From contig JBLHGU010000234.1 of assembly GCA_047615875.1 (NCBI GenBank), positions 1 to 7,980 of the forward strand: 7,980 bases of DNA, written 5' to 3'. Below the pieces are notes generated by a model. That model was not told where the DNA came from. It did not search any database and saw only the letters and a list, made by a program, of their open reading frames with translations. The stretch's first letter is position 1, and every line of letters starts with the position of its first letter. The stretch is from JBLHGU01 sp047615875 (GTDB lineage Bacteria; Pseudomonadota; Gammaproteobacteria; Arenicellales; CAJQKF01). Positions 6,601 to 7,980 of this stretch are shown here, piece by piece. Both the position numbers and the translations under genes were made by a program.

Positions 6601-6984
6601 GATCCGGTTTTATTTACGGCCACCGCAATGATAGGAATGATTGCTCTCGCCGGCATTGTAGTACGTAACTCTCTAATATTAGTTGAGTTTATAACCTTGG
6701 CACGCAGTGAAGGCATGAAGATAAGAGAGGCACTGCTGCAAGCGGGTGCAGTGCGCATGCGACCTGTATTGCTAACAGCCGGCACGACTTTGTTGGGTAA
6801 TTTAATTATCACCCTCGATCCCGTATTTAGTGGCCTTGCACTGGCTATCATATTCGGCATTGTAGCATCGACGGCATTCTCATTATTTGTGGTGCCAATG
6901 GTCTATTTTCTGGTGTTTTCAGATGCCCCCTCAGAGCCACGCTCAGCTCCACTTCAGACACTTTCAAACGAGGGTAAACTATGA
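3652..6984 (+). CDS. RND-superfamily efflux transporter, inner-membrane permease subunit
   Basis: This 1110-residue proton-driven pump protein has RND architecture. TM1 is at about 16-34, the first periplasmic loop runs to ~345, and TM2-6 reach ~520. TM7 is at ~538-558, the second periplasmic loop runs to ~920, and TM8-12 lie at ~926-1085. TM4 carries LLVDDPITGIDN with the Asp pair D418-D419, matching AcrB D407/D408. TM10 has VVRNSLILVEF, with Arg1005 in place of AcrB Lys940. TM11 has RMRPVLLT, with Arg1035 and Thr1042 matching R971 and T978, so the proton relay is largely intact. The motifs PFDNKNE (565-571) and EVPPGPPV (676-683) recall a subgroup of RND permeases distinct from AcrB and CzcA; I infer this from memory of the family. 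Substrate is unknown. The ATG at 3652 is chosen because HPIDKLV matches the usual N-terminus; a GTG at 3646 is an alternative. It follows the repressor stop by 9 bases and overlaps the adaptor by 4. Confidence 0.95.
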   Translation: MHPIDKLVNYSLTSSLPLFLFLFAVISGAIALNFTPREEEPQIVVPMIDVWVEVPNLSARQVERQATIPLEKLLTQIPGVEHVYSSSMDGRLSVTLSFYVGENREDALLNTYNKLYSNEDVIPSVVANWMLKPIEVDDVPILVLGLYSTEPSLYTDFELRRFAQEVSTLLQGIEYTSEVKVVGGRARHIQILMDPQALAARQTSVLDVYNAIGASNELLKTSQLIVERKSVLIETGDVIRSLDEMENLVVNVVNGKAVLLRDVAKIKDGPQEVKAYQWLEFAANGESSAVAHTQHPMVTVSVAKQKGSNAVTVVDAIFHKLSELKTTLLPHEVKLEVLRDYGETADEKVSNLISSLGFAIFTVVVFIGIFLGWRSAIVVGLAVPVCYGITLLLDLAFGYTINRVTLFALILSLGLLVDDPITGIDNISRFLRRSKGDKNSSIVAAMSEIRPALIMSTITIMLAFIPLAFITGMMGPYMAPMAFNVPISVLVSTLVAFLITPWLASRILKPMAQQDSEKEHIYHRWLAPLIASKTRVKVGLWLVLVMFIAAASLPVIRSVPLKLLPFDNKNEIQVLIDMPESATLEQSAAMAKQVLSITKQLPEVKTVAAYVGEPSPIDFNGMVRQYYRRAMPNLAELRVILIDKTLREHQSHAVVLRLRKLLKPLQSDNIVIKIVEVPPGPPVLSTLVAEIYAEPFIDHLTHMQAAQTVIKRLKQEPHVVEVDSSISAEQEVRRFIVDKQKAALSGISTTDVNQSIRLGVSGLMAGTYQQENEASPVPIELKLPFAQGNKPSDLYALEVKGRFGVAQQDAGFGLVPAPQPLVSLAELGKWQSLKASQAIMHKDLKPVIYVTAELSGRTPAEVIADISSDRGLEEKQNGSVKSNDWQSRSYLSSGGGISWQLPKGTDITFSGEGEWQITLDVFRDMGIAFAFALVGIFFVLRFQTSSTALSLIIMSAIPLTIIGIMPGFWLMNQFGERVIGDAPDPVLFTATAMIGMIALAGIVVRNSLILVEFITLARSEGMKIREALLQAGAVRMRPVLLTAGTTLLGNLIITLDPVFSGLALAIIFGIVASTAFSLFVVPMVYFLVFSDAPSEPRSAPLQTLSNEGKL

Positions 6985-7980
6985 ATACTTTAGCCATCAA
7001 GAAAATCGTCCTGCCGATCCTAGCCGGACTCACTCTTCTCCTGATAATCGCCTGGATGGCAGGCTTATTTTCCAGCAAGATTGCACCGAACACCATCAGT
7101 TTGACCCCGGCTAATGTACAAGACACCCTTGTAGTCGTGGCGCGTCCCTTCCCCCTAATAGAATCGGTGCCCGCTGGAATCAAAGCTCGGGAAACCACCC
7201 TAGTTGCCAGCCGCATTATGGCGCGCATTGAGAAAATCCATGTACGCGCTGGCGACCGGGTCGAAAAAGGCCAGGCATTGATTTCCCTGGAAAACAGCAC
7301 ACTTAAAGCACATATTGCTCAAGCCAAGGCCAGAGTCGCTTCTATACAAGCGCTCTTGGATGAGGCCACATCCAATCTAAAACGCACCAAAAACCTAAAA
7401 CAACAGGGCTTAGCTTCTAACAGCAACCTTGATAAAGCGCAGGCCAACTTCAGTCGATTGAGTTTTGATCTGCAGGCGGCCAATCAATCTGAAAAAGAGG
7501 CGCTTACCGCCTTGAGTTACAGCGACATTGTTTCACCCATCGATGGGCGTATCGTTGATCGCAGTGCTGAGCCTGGTAATATCGCCTCACCCGGTCAACC
7601 ACTGCTGTCTTTGTACAATCCCCTCTCCCTGTTAGTTGAGGCCAATGTACGGGAGTCTTTGGCGGTTAACTTGAAAATCGGCCAACGCGTCACGGTCAAA
7701 CTTGAAGCCCTCAACAAATCTGTCGCGGGGCTCATTTCTGAGTTGGTACCGGCCGCCGATCCCAACGCCAGAAGCTTTATTGTCAAAGCTGATATCCAGT
7801 TTGATCAGGCGCTATTGCCCGGCATGTTCGCCCGAATGGAGATTAATCAGGGTTCAGCAGAGCAGGTGGTGATACCAGCGGCCTATGTGCATAATTACGG
7901 CCAGCTGGATATGGTCTGGGTGATTTCCAAAAAGCAACTTAGTCGCCGTTTTGTGCGAGTGGGTAAGCCTATTGGAAACA
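6981..7980 (+). CDS. RND efflux periplasmic adaptor (HlyD/membrane fusion protein), partial at right edge
   Basis: The frame opens at an ATG overlapping the permease stop (ATGA) and stays open for 333 codons to the window end, so the C-terminus is missing. Adaptors of this family bridge the inner-membrane pump to an outer-membrane channel. A hydrophobic N-terminal segment (residues 8-28) is an uncleaved anchor or signal; there is no lipobox Cys. The split lipoyl domain is visible as ARIEKIHVRAGDRVEKGQ (81-98) and SPIDGRIVDRSAEPGN (185-200). Between them lies the alpha-helical hairpin (about 107-175), with the typical QQGLASNSNLDKAQ turn. The beta-barrel follows (about 215-290, ending LPGMFARMEI), and the membrane-proximal domain begins at VVIPAAYV (296-303). 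Permease before adaptor is the reverse of the acrAB order. Four-base overlap implies translational coupling and matched amounts of the two subunits. Confidence 0.93.
   Translation, partial: MNTLAIKKIVLPILAGLTLLLIIAWMAGLFSSKIAPNTISLTPANVQDTLVVVARPFPLIESVPAGIKARETTLVASRIMARIEKIHVRAGDRVEKGQALISLENSTLKAHIAQAKARVASIQALLDEATSNLKRTKNLKQQGLASNSNLDKAQANFSRLSFDLQAANQSEKEALTALSYSDIVSPIDGRIVDRSAEPGNIASPGQPLLSLYNPLSLLVEANVRESLAVNLKIGQRVTVKLEALNKSVAGLISELVPAADPNARSFIVKADIQFDQALLPGMFARMEINQGSAEQVVIPAAYVHNYGQLDMVWVISKKQLSRRFVRVGKPIGN

Overview
The window looks like chromosomal DNA of a gammaproteobacterium, probably a free-living or marine one. This rests on family resemblance and moderate base composition (an inference, not a search). 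It holds one intact transporter gene, one three-gene efflux operon cut by the right edge, a small membrane-protein gene, and two decayed genes that ordinary ORF calling misses.

Layout: (1) Bases 17-618 are a collapsed IS5-family insertion sequence. Its transposase relic is on the minus strand, frameshifted, and has lost its N-terminus and catalytic core. (2) Bases 619-1019 hold nothing I can recognise. (3) Bases 1020-2531 (minus) encode an intact SLC13/DASS sodium-coupled anion or dicarboxylate symporter, with a 15-base palindrome immediately upstream of its start codon. (4) Bases ~2640-3031 (minus) are the remains of a single-domain rhodanese (sulfurtransferase) gene, directly downstream of a small DUF2892 membrane-protein gene (3035-3238, minus). 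(5) A perfect 17-bp inverted repeat at 3252-3289 carries a TATAAT box in each orientation and separates the minus-strand pair from the plus-strand operon. (6) That operon is an ArsR-family repressor of the HlyU/BigR/YgaV type (3337-3642), an RND inner-membrane efflux permease (3652-6984), and an RND periplasmic adaptor (6981 to beyond the window), packed with a 9-base gap and a 4-base overlap.

How they may work together: the repressor probably binds the palindrome and controls both directions. Relatives of this repressor sense sulfide or persulfide through two cysteines and often sit next to rhodanese and DUF2892 genes; E. coli YgaP fuses these two domains and lies beside the regulator YgaV. 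The locus therefore reads as a reactive-sulfur-responsive module whose effector is an RND pump. It is a module in transition: the rhodanese is broken, the DUF2892 protein has Ser where relatives have Cys, and the second sensor Cys of the repressor is displaced by about two residues. No outer-membrane TolC-like gene lies within the window.
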